Shown: positions 1-6,487, numbered from the stretch's first letter. The stretch: 7,829 bases of DNA from Candidatus Rokuibacteriota bacterium (GCA_003221435.1 QHRS01000037.1:1-7829); one strand, 5' to 3'. Notes: generated by a model from the letters alone, not told the origin. Numbers and translations are program-made.

Positions 1-470
1 TTGGCCGCGGCGTCGTCGCCGCAGATGAACATGGAGGCGCTCTGCCCGCCGAAGCGGGGGTTGGCCATGTGCTGCGCGCCGATCGTGTTGAACGCCTTCA
101 CCACCTTGGCGCCCGCCGCCCATCGTGCCACTTCCTCGCCCGCCGATGTGGTGTGCCCCAGCGCGAGCCCTGACAGGTCCGGCTTGAGCGGGTTGGTGGC
201 GTCGATGACGATCTTGCCGCCGAGGTTCCCGGCCGCCTTGATGGCGTCTTGAGTCGCGCCCCACGGGATGGCGAGCACGACGACCTCCGCCTGGGCGGTC
301 GCTTCCTTCACGCTCGAGGCGCGCGCCTTGCCTGCCGTCGCCTTGACGGCGTCCTGGACGTTCTTGGCGTGCGGGTCGCGGACGCCGAACACGATGTCAT
401 GCCCCTTCGCCGCCCACGCCTTCCCCAGCGTGCCCCCGACGCTCCCGGCCCCGATGATCCCGATCTTCAT
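1..470 (-). CDS. NADPH-dependent F420 reductase-like oxidoreductase (partial, C-terminus cut by window edge)
   Basis: The first 156 residues of a Rossmann-fold dehydrogenase of the F420-dependent NADP oxidoreductase family are visible; family members are usually a little over 200 residues, so roughly a quarter is missing. The protein starts MKIGIIGAGSVGG, with the GxGxxG dinucleotide motif at residues 7-12. The FGVRDP segment at 28-33 holds an Arg (31) placed to bind the NADP 2'-phosphate. VVLAIPW (64-70) and IDATNPL (89-95) are typical of the family. Known members move hydride between NADPH and the deazaflavin F420, but many relatives in bacteria without F420 act on other substrates, so the cofactor partner is uncertain. 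The ATG at 470 is supported by AGGGAGG (478-484) seven bases upstream. It is the last gene of the minus-strand run, separated from the enolase-superfamily gene by 138 bases containing a hairpin repeat, so it may be its own unit. Confidence 0.85.
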   Translation of the reverse strand, partial: MKIGIIGAGSVGGTLGKAWAAKGHDIVFGVRDPHAKNVQDAVKATAGKARASSVKEATAQAEVVVLAIPWGATQDAIKAAGNLGGKIVIDATNPLKPDLSGLALGHTTSAGEEVARWAAGAKVVKAFNTIGAQHMANPRFGGQSASMFICGDDAAA

Positions 471-529
471 GTCCCTGCCTCCCTGAGATCGCGCCCCTCG
501 CTTCGCTAGGAGCACGTCGAAGTATCTGC

Positions 530-600
530 GTTCGAGCGCCGGCTTTGCCGGCGCAATACGGGTTCGGGGGGAGGCTCGGAGGGGGCCGCCGGGGCCCCCT
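530..600 (+). repeat. Double-hairpin intergenic repeat, copy 1
   Basis: A perfect hairpin, GCGCCGGC-TTT-GCCGGCGC (536-554), is followed by the line CGGGGGGAGGCTCGGA (565-580) and then a second hairpin, AGGGGGCC-GCCGG-GGCCCCCT (580-600). The first 25 bases (530-554) are identical to 3182-3206, and the rest aligns with copy 2 after a short gap. The element starts 8 bases beyond the enolase-superfamily stop codon. Read as minus-strand RNA the hairpins could end or stabilise that transcript, but neither is followed by a U-tract, so this is not a standard intrinsic terminator. Confidence 0.85.
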
Positions 601-608
601 TCGATGCT

Positions 609-1688
609 CTATCCGACCCGGTACCTGCGTTCAGCGCCGGGGGCGAGCGCCATGCCGTGGCCCGGGCGGTCCGGGATCCGGAAGTGGCCATCCTCGCAGC
701 GCGGCATCTCGGCGAAGAGGTCCGGCGGTGTCCAGTCGATGAACTCCACCAGGAAGCCGTTCTCGAGGGCGCCCACGACGTGCACGGACAGCTCGTGCAC
801 GACGTGCGGCGTGACCGCCACCTGGTGGGCCGCGGCGAGGTGCGCGATCCGCAGCGTCTCGGTGAACCCGTTGGCGCGACACACGTCGGGCATGAGGTAT
901 CGGGCGGCCCGCCGCTCGATCAGATCCCGGAACTCGAAGCGCGTGTAGTTGTTCTCGCCGGTGGCCACGGGAATCCCGATGCGCTGCGCGACCTCGGCGC
1001 AGGCGGCGAGGTCGTCGGCGAGCACCGGTTCCTCGTACCAGACGAGGTCGAGATCTTCCAGGAGCCGGGCCTGGCGGATGTTGCCGAGGACGTCGAGCTT
1101 CTGGTTCACGTCGACCATGAGGCGGATCTCATCGCCGAGAGCCTCGCGCACGGCCTCGACGCGCTGGCGGTTCACCCGCGGGTCCGGGTTGTGGATCTTC
1201 ATCTTGTAGTAGCGGCATCCCATGCCGACGTAGCGCTTGGCTTCGCCGATCAGGTCGTCGAGCGAGTACTTCGGCCACCCGCCGCTCCCGTACGCCGGGA
1301 TCCGGTCGGTCACCGCTCCCCACAATTTGTAGAGCGGCAGGCCGGCGGCCTTTCCCACGAGATCCCAGAGGCCGATGTCGAGCGCGCTCAAGGCATACGC
1401 CGCGACGCCCTGACGCTTGATCCCGCGGTCCGCGCGGTACATCCGCTCCCACAACCGCGCGACGAAGAGCGGATCCTCTCCGAGGACGAGTGGCTTCAAG
1501 CGGGTCTCGAGATACACCTGGATCGCCTCGGCGCCGCCGCCGCCGAAGGCGAGACTGTACCCGAGTCCGGTGAGGCCCTCGTCGGTGTAAATCATCGCGA
1601 CGACCAGCCGGTGCTCGGGGAACTCGAGCGCCATCAGCCTGGGAGTCGGAATGCGCAGGACGAAGCTGTCGATGCCGGTGACCTTCAT
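609..1688 (-). CDS. Mandelate racemase/muconate lactonizing enzyme family protein (enolase superfamily)
   Basis: A complete 359-residue protein of the usual length for the mandelate racemase (MR) subgroup. The N-terminal capping domain covers about 1-125 and the beta/alpha barrel about 130-345. Visible active-site residues are the KxK pair K162/K164 (YKMK), Mg ligands D193 (MVDVNQ), E219 (WYEEP) and E245 (GEN), the His-Asp dyad H295 (TPHVVHE) with D268 (MPD), and E315 (VEFIDW). The family removes a proton alpha to a carboxylate to give a Mg-stabilised enolate, leading to racemisation, dehydration or cycloisomerisation. The substrate cannot be read from sequence; an acid-sugar or hydroxy-acid dehydratase is the likeliest type. 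The ATG at 1688 lies six bases after the thiolase stop, and only a weak GCGAG precedes it, so translation is probably coupled to the thiolase. A TAG stop at 609-611 is followed by the hairpin repeat. Confidence 0.93.
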   Translation of the reverse strand: MKVTGIDSFVLRIPTPRLMALEFPEHRLVVAMIYTDEGLTGLGYSLAFGGGGAEAIQVYLETRLKPLVLGEDPLFVARLWERMYRADRGIKRQGVAAYALSALDIGLWDLVGKAAGLPLYKLWGAVTDRIPAYGSGGWPKYSLDDLIGEAKRYVGMGCRYYKMKIHNPDPRVNRQRVEAVREALGDEIRLMVDVNQKLDVLGNIRQARLLEDLDLVWYEEPVLADDLAACAEVAQRIGIPVATGENNYTRFEFRDLIERRAARYLMPDVCRANGFTETLRIAHLAAAHQVAVTPHVVHELSVHVVGALENGFLVEFIDWTPPDLFAEMPRCEDGHFRIPDRPGHGMALAPGAERRYRVG

Positions 1689-1694
1689 CTCGCG

Positions 1695-2879
1695 CTACGC
1701 CACCTCGAACAGGCCCGCGGCGCCCATGCCACCGCCGATGCACATGGTGCAGACGACGAGCTTCGCGCCGCGGCGCTTGCCTTCGATGAGCGCGTGGCCG
1801 ACCATCCGGGCGCCGCTCATGCCATAGGGATGGCCGATCGAGATCGCGCCGCCGTCGACATTGAGCCGGTCCATCGGGATGCCTAGCCGGTCGCGACAGT
1901 AAACGACCTGGACGGCGAACGCCTCGTTCAGCTCCCAGAGGTCGATGTCGTCCATCCTGAGGCCGAACCGCTCGAGGAGCCGCGGGACCGCGAACACGGG
2001 ACCGATGCCCATCTCGTCCGGCTCGCAGGCGGCGACGGCGAGCCCGCGGTAGATCCCGAGCGGCTCCAGGCCGCGCCGCTCGGCCAGCCGGCTGTCCATC
2101 ACGACGCAGGCTGACGCGCCGTCGGAGAGTTGACTCGCGTTCCCGGCGGTGATGTGGCCCTTCTCGCCGGTGACCGGTTTGAGCGCCGCGAGCCCCTCGG
2201 CCGTCGTGTCGGGGCGGTTGCCTTCGTCCTTCGTGAGCGTGACCTCTTCCTCCCGCGTCTCGCCCGTCGTCTTGTCCTGCGTGAGCTTCCGGGTCGTGAG
2301 CGGGACGATCTCGGCGTCGAACCGGCCGGCCCGCTGGCCGGCGGCGATCCGCTGCTGGCTCACGAGCGCGTACGCGTCCTGTGCCTCGCGCGTGATGTCG
2401 TACCGCTGCGCCACGACCTCGGCGGTCTCGATCATGCTCATGTAGATCTCGGGCTTGTGCTCGTCGAGCCACGCTTCGTGCAGGCGGAACGTGTTCTGGT
2501 GCTCGGTCTGGACGAGGCTGATCGACTCGAGGCCGCCGGCGACGACGATCGGCGCCCGGTCGACGAGCACGCGGTGGGCCGCGATCGCGATCGCCTGCAT
2601 CCCCGAGGAGCAGAACCGGTTGACGGTGGCGCCGGCCGTCGTCACCGGCAGGCCGGCGCGCAGCGCGGCCTGCCGGGCGATGTTGTGGCCGGTCGCGCCC
2701 TCGGGCATCGCGCAGCCCATGATGACGTCCTCGACCTCCCCCGGCTCGATCCGGGCGCGCGCGACCGCGTGGCTGATGACGTGGCCCGCGAGGGTGGCGC
2801 CGTGCGTGTTGTTGAAGGCGCCGCGGTACGCCTTGCCGATGGGGGTGCGCGCGGTTGAGACGATGACGGCCTCTGCCAT
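1695..2879 (-). CDS. Thiolase (acetyl-CoA C-acyltransferase)
   Basis: A complete 394-residue thiolase, the normal family length. It cleaves 3-ketoacyl-CoA with CoA to give acetyl-CoA and a shortened acyl-CoA (FadA/FadI type), or runs in reverse as a biosynthetic thiolase. The N-terminus reads MAEAVIVSTARTPIGK. The nucleophile is C90 in NRFCSSGMQA; N318 is in the NEAF motif; H350 is in GGAISIGHPYGMSGAR; the second catalytic Cys is C380 in CTMCIGGGMG. All four are present. The start at 2879 is chosen because GGAGGAG lies seven bases upstream; the frame stays open 14 more residues, but that stretch (AAASTATNRRRPT) does not resemble a thiolase. The gene sits 43 bases after a small unknown gene and six bases before an enolase-superfamily gene. 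With the fused hydratase/dehydrogenase upstream it supports beta-oxidation, and so a degradative role is favoured. Confidence 0.95.
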   Translation of the reverse strand: MAEAVIVSTARTPIGKAYRGAFNNTHGATLAGHVISHAVARARIEPGEVEDVIMGCAMPEGATGHNIARQAALRAGLPVTTAGATVNRFCSSGMQAIAIAAHRVLVDRAPIVVAGGLESISLVQTEHQNTFRLHEAWLDEHKPEIYMSMIETAEVVAQRYDITREAQDAYALVSQQRIAAGQRAGRFDAEIVPLTTRKLTQDKTTGETREEEVTLTKDEGNRPDTTAEGLAALKPVTGEKGHITAGNASQLSDGASACVVMDSRLAERRGLEPLGIYRGLAVAACEPDEMGIGPVFAVPRLLERFGLRMDDIDLWELNEAFAVQVVYCRDRLGIPMDRLNVDGGAISIGHPYGMSGARMVGHALIEGKRRGAKLVVCTMCIGGGMGAAGLFEVA

Positions 2880-2886
2880 GGTCGGT

Positions 2887-2893
2887 CTCCTCC
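2887..2893 (-). promoter_or_regulatory. Ribosome binding site of the thiolase gene
   Basis: GGAGGAG on the minus strand, seven bases before the ATG at 2879. It fixes the start at MAEAV and argues against a 14-residue upstream extension that is also open in this frame. Confidence 0.75.
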
Positions 2894-2922
2894 GGTTCGT
2901 GGCGGTGCTTGCCGCGGCCATC

Positions 2923-3147
2923 TTACGCCGAGATCCGGTCTTCGGGCACCTCGACGCGCTTGATCCCTTTGAAGCTGAACAATAGCTCGACCAGATACAC
3001 GGGTGGGTCGTCCGAGATTTGTTTGACGATCGTCCCCAGGGCTTGCTGAACGTTCTGGCTGAACCGGACGTTCTGGACCGTCATGTCCGAGAGGTTCACC
3101 TTCACACGCTGGTTGGGCTCGAACATCGCGTTCTCCCCCGGGCTCAC
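2923..3147 (-). CDS. Small protein of unknown function (74 residues)
   Basis: I do not recognise a family. The protein has no signal peptide, Cys pair or clear membrane segment. The N-terminal half is polar (PNQRVKVNLSD at 11-21, then Gln/Asn-rich QNVRFSQNVQQ at 25-35). The second half alternates hydrophobic residues as in beta strands: GTIVKQI (38-44), PPVYLVELLFSF (48-59) and KRVEVPEDRI (63-72). That pattern suggests a small beta-barrel of SH3-like type, which is inference only. The GTG start at 3147 has GGGAGGAGG eight bases upstream. An ATG at 3126 (residue 8, MFEPNQRV) with GGAG six bases upstream is an alternative giving 67 residues. The gene lies between the fused beta-oxidation enzyme and the thiolase, just after the repeat, and ends 43 bases before the thiolase. 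Good ribosome sites and the position make a real gene likely. Confidence 0.72.
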   Translation of the reverse strand: MSPGENAMFEPNQRVKVNLSDMTVQNVRFSQNVQQALGTIVKQISDDPPVYLVELLFSFKGIKRVEVPEDRISA

Positions 3148-3155
3148 TGGCCTAT

Positions 3156-3164
3156 CCTCCTCCC
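3156..3164 (-). promoter_or_regulatory. Ribosome binding site of the small unknown gene
   Basis: GGGAGGAGG on the minus strand, eight bases before the GTG at 3147. It is the strongest ribosome site in the neighbourhood and the reason for preferring the GTG over the ATG at 3126, which has its own weaker GGAG. Confidence 0.6.
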
Positions 3165-3181
3165 GCGACTGTCGACGCGCT

Positions 3182-3245
3182 GTTCGAGCGCCGGCTTTGC
3201 CGGCGCCGGCCCGGGGGGAGGTTCGGAAGGGGGCAGAGCCCCCCT
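3182..3245 (+). repeat. Double-hairpin intergenic repeat, copy 2
   Basis: The first hairpin GCGCCGGC-TTT-GCCGGCGC (3188-3206) matches copy 1 exactly, and identity covers 25 bases (3182-3206). It is followed by CGGGGGGAGGTTCGGA (3212-3227), one base different from copy 1, and by a second hairpin GGGGGC-AGA-GCCCCC (3229-3243). The second hairpin has another loop and inner stem than copy 1 but the same outer G-run/C-run pairing. It starts 10 bases beyond the stop of the fused beta-oxidation gene, in the same orientation as copy 1. No U-tract follows on either strand. Confidence 0.85.
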
Positions 3246-3255
3246 CTGAGGAAGC

Positions 3256-5361
3256 TCATGCTCTCGCCAGATCGCGGAAGCCTTTGCCCTCCTCGGCCAG
3301 CCGCGTGAGCAGCGGGGCTGGCTGCCAGAACTCGCCGTGGGCCCGATGGTACGCGGCGATGTCGTCGTACACCCGCTTGAGCCCGAGCGTGTCGGCGTAG
3401 TACATCGGACCGCCGCGATAGGGCGGAAAGCCGTAGCCGTAGATGTAGATGATGTCGATGTCGCTCGGCCGGAGCGCGATGCCTTCCTCGAGGATCCGCG
3501 CGCCCTCGTTGATCAGCGGGTAGATGCAGCGCTCCAGGATCTCGTCATCGCTGACCGCGCGCCGCTCGATGCCCTGCGCCCTGGCGCTCGCGACGATCAG
3601 CGCCTCCACCTCGGGGTCGGGACGCGGCGTCCGGCTGCCCGGCGCGTATCGGAACCAGCCCGCGCCCGTCTTCTGGCCGAAGCGGCCGCGCTCGCAGAGC
3701 CTGTCGGCGACGGGCGAGTAGCGCTGGGTCGTCGGCCGCGTGGCCGCCTTGCCCTTGCGGATCCGCCAGCCGACGTCGAGCCCGGCGAGGTCGGACATCG
3801 CGAATGGCCCCATCGGGAAGCCGAAGTCGTAGATGACCTTGTCGACTTGCTCGGGCGATGCGCCCTCCTCGACGAGGAACGCGGCCTCCCGGAGGTAGCC
3901 GGCGAGCATCCGGTTGCCGATGAAGCCGTCGCAGTTTCCGGCAAGCACCCAGACCTTGCGGATCCGGCGCGCCAGCTCCGCGACCGTCGCGATCGTCTCC
4001 TTCGAGGACTTCGCGCCGCGCACGACCTCGAGGAGGCGCATGACGTTGGCCGGGCTGAAGAAGTGAGTGCCGATCACCTTCTCCGGGCGCGCGGTCGCCG
4101 TCGCGATCTCATCGACGTCGAGCGTGGACGTATTGGTCGCGAGGATCGCCGACGGCTTGCAGATCCTGTCGAGCCGGGCGAAGACTTCCTTCTTGACGCC
4201 CATCTCCTCGAACACCGCCTCGATCACGATGTCGGCGTCGGCGACCGCGTCCCAGGCGAGCGTGCCGTGGATCAGCGCCAGGCGCCGGTCCATATCGGCC
4301 TGAGTGAGGCGACCCTTCTCGACCGTGGCGGCGTAGTTGTTCCGGATCACCTCGATCCCGCGGTCGAGCGCCGTCTGTGCGGCTTCGACGACCTGCACGG
4401 GGATTCCGGCGTTGGCGAAGTTCATCGCGATCCCGCCGCCCATCGTGCCGGCGCCGATCACCGCCGCCGTCATGATCGGCTGCGTGGGCGTTTCCTTCGG
4501 CACGTCGGGGATCTTCGTCACCTCGCGCTCGGCGAAGAAGGCGTGGATCTGCGCCCGGGATTGCGGTGACTGCATGCACTCGAGGAACAGCTCGCGCTCG
4601 CGCCGGAGGCCCTCCGCAAACGGCAGCGTGACCGCGGCCTGCACCGCCTCGACGCACCGGAAGGGCGCGAAGTAGCCGCGCGCCTGGCGCTCGATGCTCC
4701 CGCGGAACGCGTCGAACAGCCCCGGGGTGCTCCGGGCCGTCAGCACCTTCCCGTCGCTCGCGCTGATCTTCCGGAGTGGCCGCCGCTCGGCGACGAGCCG
4801 CGCGGCGAACGCGACCGCGCCGTCGCGCAGGTCGCCCGCAACGATCTCGTCGATGATGCCGAGTGCCTGCGCCTTCGAGGCGGGCAGGGGATCGCCGCCG
4901 GCGATGATCGGCAGCGCCGGCTCCACCCCGATCAGCCGCGGCAGCCGCTGCGTCCCGCCCGCGCCGGGCAGGAGACCGAGCTTCACCTCGGGGAAGCCCA
5001 CCTGGGCCGAGCCGACGGCGCAGCGGTAGTGGCAGCCGAGCGCCACCTCGAGGCCGCCGCCGAGCGCGGTGCCATGGAGGGCCGCCACCACGAGCTTGGG
5101 GCTGTCCTCGAACCACGCGATCACCTCGTTGAGGTCAGGGGGCGCCAGGGGCTGGCCGAACTCGCGGATGTCGGCGCCCGCGATGAAGGTCCGGCCGCCG
5201 CCCATGATGACGAGCGCGGTCGCCGCGCCGTCCGCGAGCCCCCGGCTCAGGCTGTCGACGATCCCCCGCCGAACGCCGACGCTCAGCGCGTTGACAGGCG
5301 GGTTGTTCACGGTGATGACCCCGATCGTCCCGTGTCGTTCGTAGCTCACCACGTCGGTCAT
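3256..5361 (-). CDS. Fused enoyl-CoA hydratase / 3-hydroxyacyl-CoA dehydrogenase (FadB/FadJ-type)
   Basis: A complete 701-residue bifunctional beta-oxidation enzyme, similar in length to FadJ and the peroxisomal bifunctional enzyme. It hydrates trans-2-enoyl-CoA and then oxidises the L-3-hydroxyacyl-CoA with NAD. Residues 1-190 are the hydratase (crotonase) domain: AGADIREF (61-68) and HGTALGGGLE (96-105) form the oxyanion hole, and E105 and E125 (GFPEVKLG) match the two catalytic Glu of FadB. The NAD-binding domain starts near 297 with GAGTMGGG (303-310); E381, N410, H433 (GTHFFSPAN) and E445 supply the dehydrogenase His-Glu pair. Two C-terminal dehydrogenase domains follow (about 475-570 and 605-700), including FGFPMGPF and YGYGFPPYRGGP. 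The ATG at 5361 has GAGGA five bases upstream. A further 68 upstream residues are open in frame, but those overlap the carbonic anhydrase gene and are not homologous. The gene lies 80 bases after the carbonic anhydrase-like gene. Confidence 0.96.
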   Translation of the reverse strand: MTDVVSYERHGTIGVITVNNPPVNALSVGVRRGIVDSLSRGLADGAATALVIMGGGRTFIAGADIREFGQPLAPPDLNEVIAWFEDSPKLVVAALHGTALGGGLEVALGCHYRCAVGSAQVGFPEVKLGLLPGAGGTQRLPRLIGVEPALPIIAGGDPLPASKAQALGIIDEIVAGDLRDGAVAFAARLVAERRPLRKISASDGKVLTARSTPGLFDAFRGSIERQARGYFAPFRCVEAVQAAVTLPFAEGLRRERELFLECMQSPQSRAQIHAFFAEREVTKIPDVPKETPTQPIMTAAVIGAGTMGGGIAMNFANAGIPVQVVEAAQTALDRGIEVIRNNYAATVEKGRLTQADMDRRLALIHGTLAWDAVADADIVIEAVFEEMGVKKEVFARLDRICKPSAILATNTSTLDVDEIATATARPEKVIGTHFFSPANVMRLLEVVRGAKSSKETIATVAELARRIRKVWVLAGNCDGFIGNRMLAGYLREAAFLVEEGASPEQVDKVIYDFGFPMGPFAMSDLAGLDVGWRIRKGKAATRPTTQRYSPVADRLCERGRFGQKTGAGWFRYAPGSRTPRPDPEVEALIVASARAQGIERRAVSDDEILERCIYPLINEGARILEEGIALRPSDIDIIYIYGYGFPPYRGGPMYYADTLGLKRVYDDIAAYHRAHGEFWQPAPLLTRLAEEGKGFRDLARA

Positions 5362-5441
5362 GTCGGTCCTCGAGCCTCTGGGATGGATGGTGATTGGAGA
5401 TGATACACCCGGGGCTGCGCTCGGTCCTCGGCCGATCCCGG

Positions 5442-5954
5442 CTATTTGTTGCCGTAGTCGCGGCGCCAGAGATCGACGTACTCGCGGGCGTTGCGCTTGA
5501 TGTCCTCCAGCTCGTCGGGGCTCATCTGCCGCACCGGCTTGGCCGGCACGCCCATGACGAGCCACCCGGCCGGCACGACCTTCCCGGGCGGCACCAACGC
5601 CCCCGCGCCCACCTGCGCGCCTTCTTCCACCACCGCCCCGTTGAGGACGACGGCGCCGATGCCGACGCGCGCGTTATCCATGATGGTGCAGGCGTGGATG
5701 ACCGCGCGGTGGCCGATCGTGACGCCGGCGCCGACGATGCAGGGGTACCGCGGCGTGACGTGAAGGACCGAGTTGTCCTGGACGTTGGAGTTGCGGCCGA
5801 GCTTGACGTAGTTGTCCTGGTCGCCCCGCAGCACGGTGCAGGGCCAGACGCTGGCTCCGGCCTCGATGATCACGTCGCCGATCACCTGCGCCGATGGATC
5901 GATCCACGTATCCGGATCGACGCGCGGCTTGCGGCCCGGCACTTCACGGATCAT
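5442..5954 (-). CDS. Gamma-class carbonic anhydrase-like hexapeptide-repeat protein (PaaY/YrdA-like)
   Basis: A complete 170-residue left-handed beta-helix protein built from hexapeptide turns (about residues 15-140) followed by a C-terminal helix (146-165). Zinc ligands of the gamma carbonic anhydrase family are present: H65 (NSVLH), H82 (TIGH) and H87 (VIH), with the five-residue spacing of the last two. R43 and D45 (LRGD) and Q59 (NVQD) match the conserved Arg, Asp and Gln near the metal. The acidic loop carrying the proton-shuttle Glu of the archaeal Cam enzyme is missing, as in CamH, YrdA and PaaY. Activity may therefore be CO2 hydration, thioester hydrolysis (as reported for PaaY) or neither. 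Location beside beta-oxidation genes favours the CoA-ester link, but that is inference. The ATG at 5954 follows the RidA stop by 19 bases with only a weak purine stretch, so coupling is plausible. Confidence 0.9.
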   Translation of the reverse strand: MIREVPGRKPRVDPDTWIDPSAQVIGDVIIEAGASVWPCTVLRGDQDNYVKLGRNSNVQDNSVLHVTPRYPCIVGAGVTIGHRAVIHACTIMDNARVGIGAVVLNGAVVEEGAQVGAGALVPPGKVVPAGWLVMGVPAKPVRQMSPDELEDIKRNAREYVDLWRRDYGNK

Positions 5955-5973
5955 GGCGAGTTCCGCCGCGATC

Positions 5974-6318
5974 TCAGACGGCGGCGATGACAGCGATCTC
6001 GACCAGGTACTTTGGCGCCGCGAGTCTCGCCTCCACGGTCGCCCGCGCCGGCGTGTTGGCCGGATCCACCCAGGCATCCCACGCCGCGTTCATCTCGTCG
6101 TAGGTCGCCATGTTGGCGAGGTATACCGTGGCCGAGAGGAGCTTCGACTTGCTGCTGCCGGCCGTCGCCAGCAGCCCGTCGATCTTCTTGAGGATCTGCT
6201 CGGTCTGACCCCTCGCCGTCGGCGCGTCGCCGGAGACCTGCCCCGCGACGTAGACGGTGTTGCCGTTGACGACCGCCGCGCTCATGCGCGGCCCTGCGTT
6301 GTGACGCGTGATGGTCAT
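5974..6318 (-). CDS. RidA/YjgF/UK114-family protein
   Basis: A complete 114-residue protein, slightly shorter than the usual 120-130. RidA proteins form trimers, and the founding members hydrolyse reactive 2-aminoacrylate-type enamines and imines to keto acids and ammonia in the cytoplasm. R92 in PARATVEAR matches the catalytic Arg of RidA, and E107 in LVEIAVIAAV matches the conserved Glu near the C-terminus; VYVAGQVSGD (22-31) is the typical second strand region. The ATG at 6318 has AAAGGA (6326-6331) seven bases upstream, while a longer frame runs on upstream without similarity to the family. It is the first gene of the minus-strand run, 19 bases ahead of the carbonic anhydrase-like gene. 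Not all subfamilies are enamine hydrolases, so the substrate stays open. Confidence 0.92.
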   Translation of the reverse strand: MTITRHNAGPRMSAAVVNGNTVYVAGQVSGDAPTARGQTEQILKKIDGLLATAGSSKSKLLSATVYLANMATYDEMNAAWDAWVDPANTPARATVEARLAAPKYLVEIAVIAAV

Positions 6319-6487
6319 CGCTCGATCCTTTCCGGTCCCGGCGTCGTGATGCCGCGACCGCTCGACAACATAGCACCGGACGTCCTCCTCGTGCGATGAT
6401 CCCTCGCCCCCGACCCGACCGGGAGGTGACGAGGAGCCCCGGCATGCCCGTGCTTGCGACTTGCCCGGGACTGGCCAGGAGGAACGT
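6319..6487. promoter_or_regulatory. Divergent intergenic spacer, expected to hold two promoters
   Basis: The 169 bases separate the minus-strand RidA gene from the plus-strand DUF4188 gene, so promoters for both directions should lie here or overlap the gene starts. On the minus strand, TGCTATGTT (about 6367-6375) resembles an extended -10 element about 50 bases before the RidA start, but no good -35 hexamer stands 17 bases upstream. On the plus strand I see no convincing promoter. No clear operator palindrome was found. Confidence 0.4.
6477..6482 (+). promoter_or_regulatory. Ribosome binding site of the DUF4188 gene
   Basis: AGGAGG five bases before the ATG at 6488. It settles the start: an in-frame ATG further upstream would add PGTGQEER-type residues that are simply the translated leader and ribosome site. 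Confidence 0.8.

Noticed and set aside
580..600. A classical intrinsic terminator at the second hairpin of repeat copy 1.
   Set aside because: The stem is strong, but no U-run follows it on either strand, so it is reported as part of the repeat instead.
657..1886. A long open frame (about 400 codons) on the plus strand opposite the enolase-superfamily gene.
   Set aside because: It is rich in Arg, Val, Asp and His in the way of antisense frames in high-GC DNA, has no recognisable motif and spans the junction of two well-supported minus-strand genes.
1129..2472. A 447-codon minus-strand frame overlapping both the thiolase and the enolase-superfamily gene.
   Set aside because: It is the out-of-frame shadow of the two real genes, dominated by Arg, Gly, Ala and Asp, with no domain.
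2645..2676. A strong inverted repeat (CCGGCAGGCC paired with GGCCTGCCGG plus an inner GCGC pair) inside the thiolase gene.
   Set aside because: It encodes the ordinary thiolase stretch around residues 68-79 ahead of the active-site Cys; high GC and coding constraint explain it without a regulatory role.
3337..4569. A long open frame (about 410 codons) on the plus strand opposite the fused beta-oxidation gene.
   Set aside because: Low-complexity Arg/Asp/Val-rich composition and no family signature; the opposite strand encodes an enzyme with every catalytic residue in place.
5402..5441. A possible terminator between the fused beta-oxidation gene and the carbonic anhydrase-like gene.
   Set aside because: Only a six-pair stem with one mismatch or wobble (TCGGTC against GGCCGA around a CTC loop) and no U-tract; too weak to annotate.
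5362..5565. A 68-residue N-terminal extension of the fused beta-oxidation enzyme.
   Set aside because: It overlaps the 3' end of the carbonic anhydrase-like gene, is Arg/Ala/Gly-rich without similarity to the family, and the ATG at 5361 has its own ribosome site directly before the crotonase domain.
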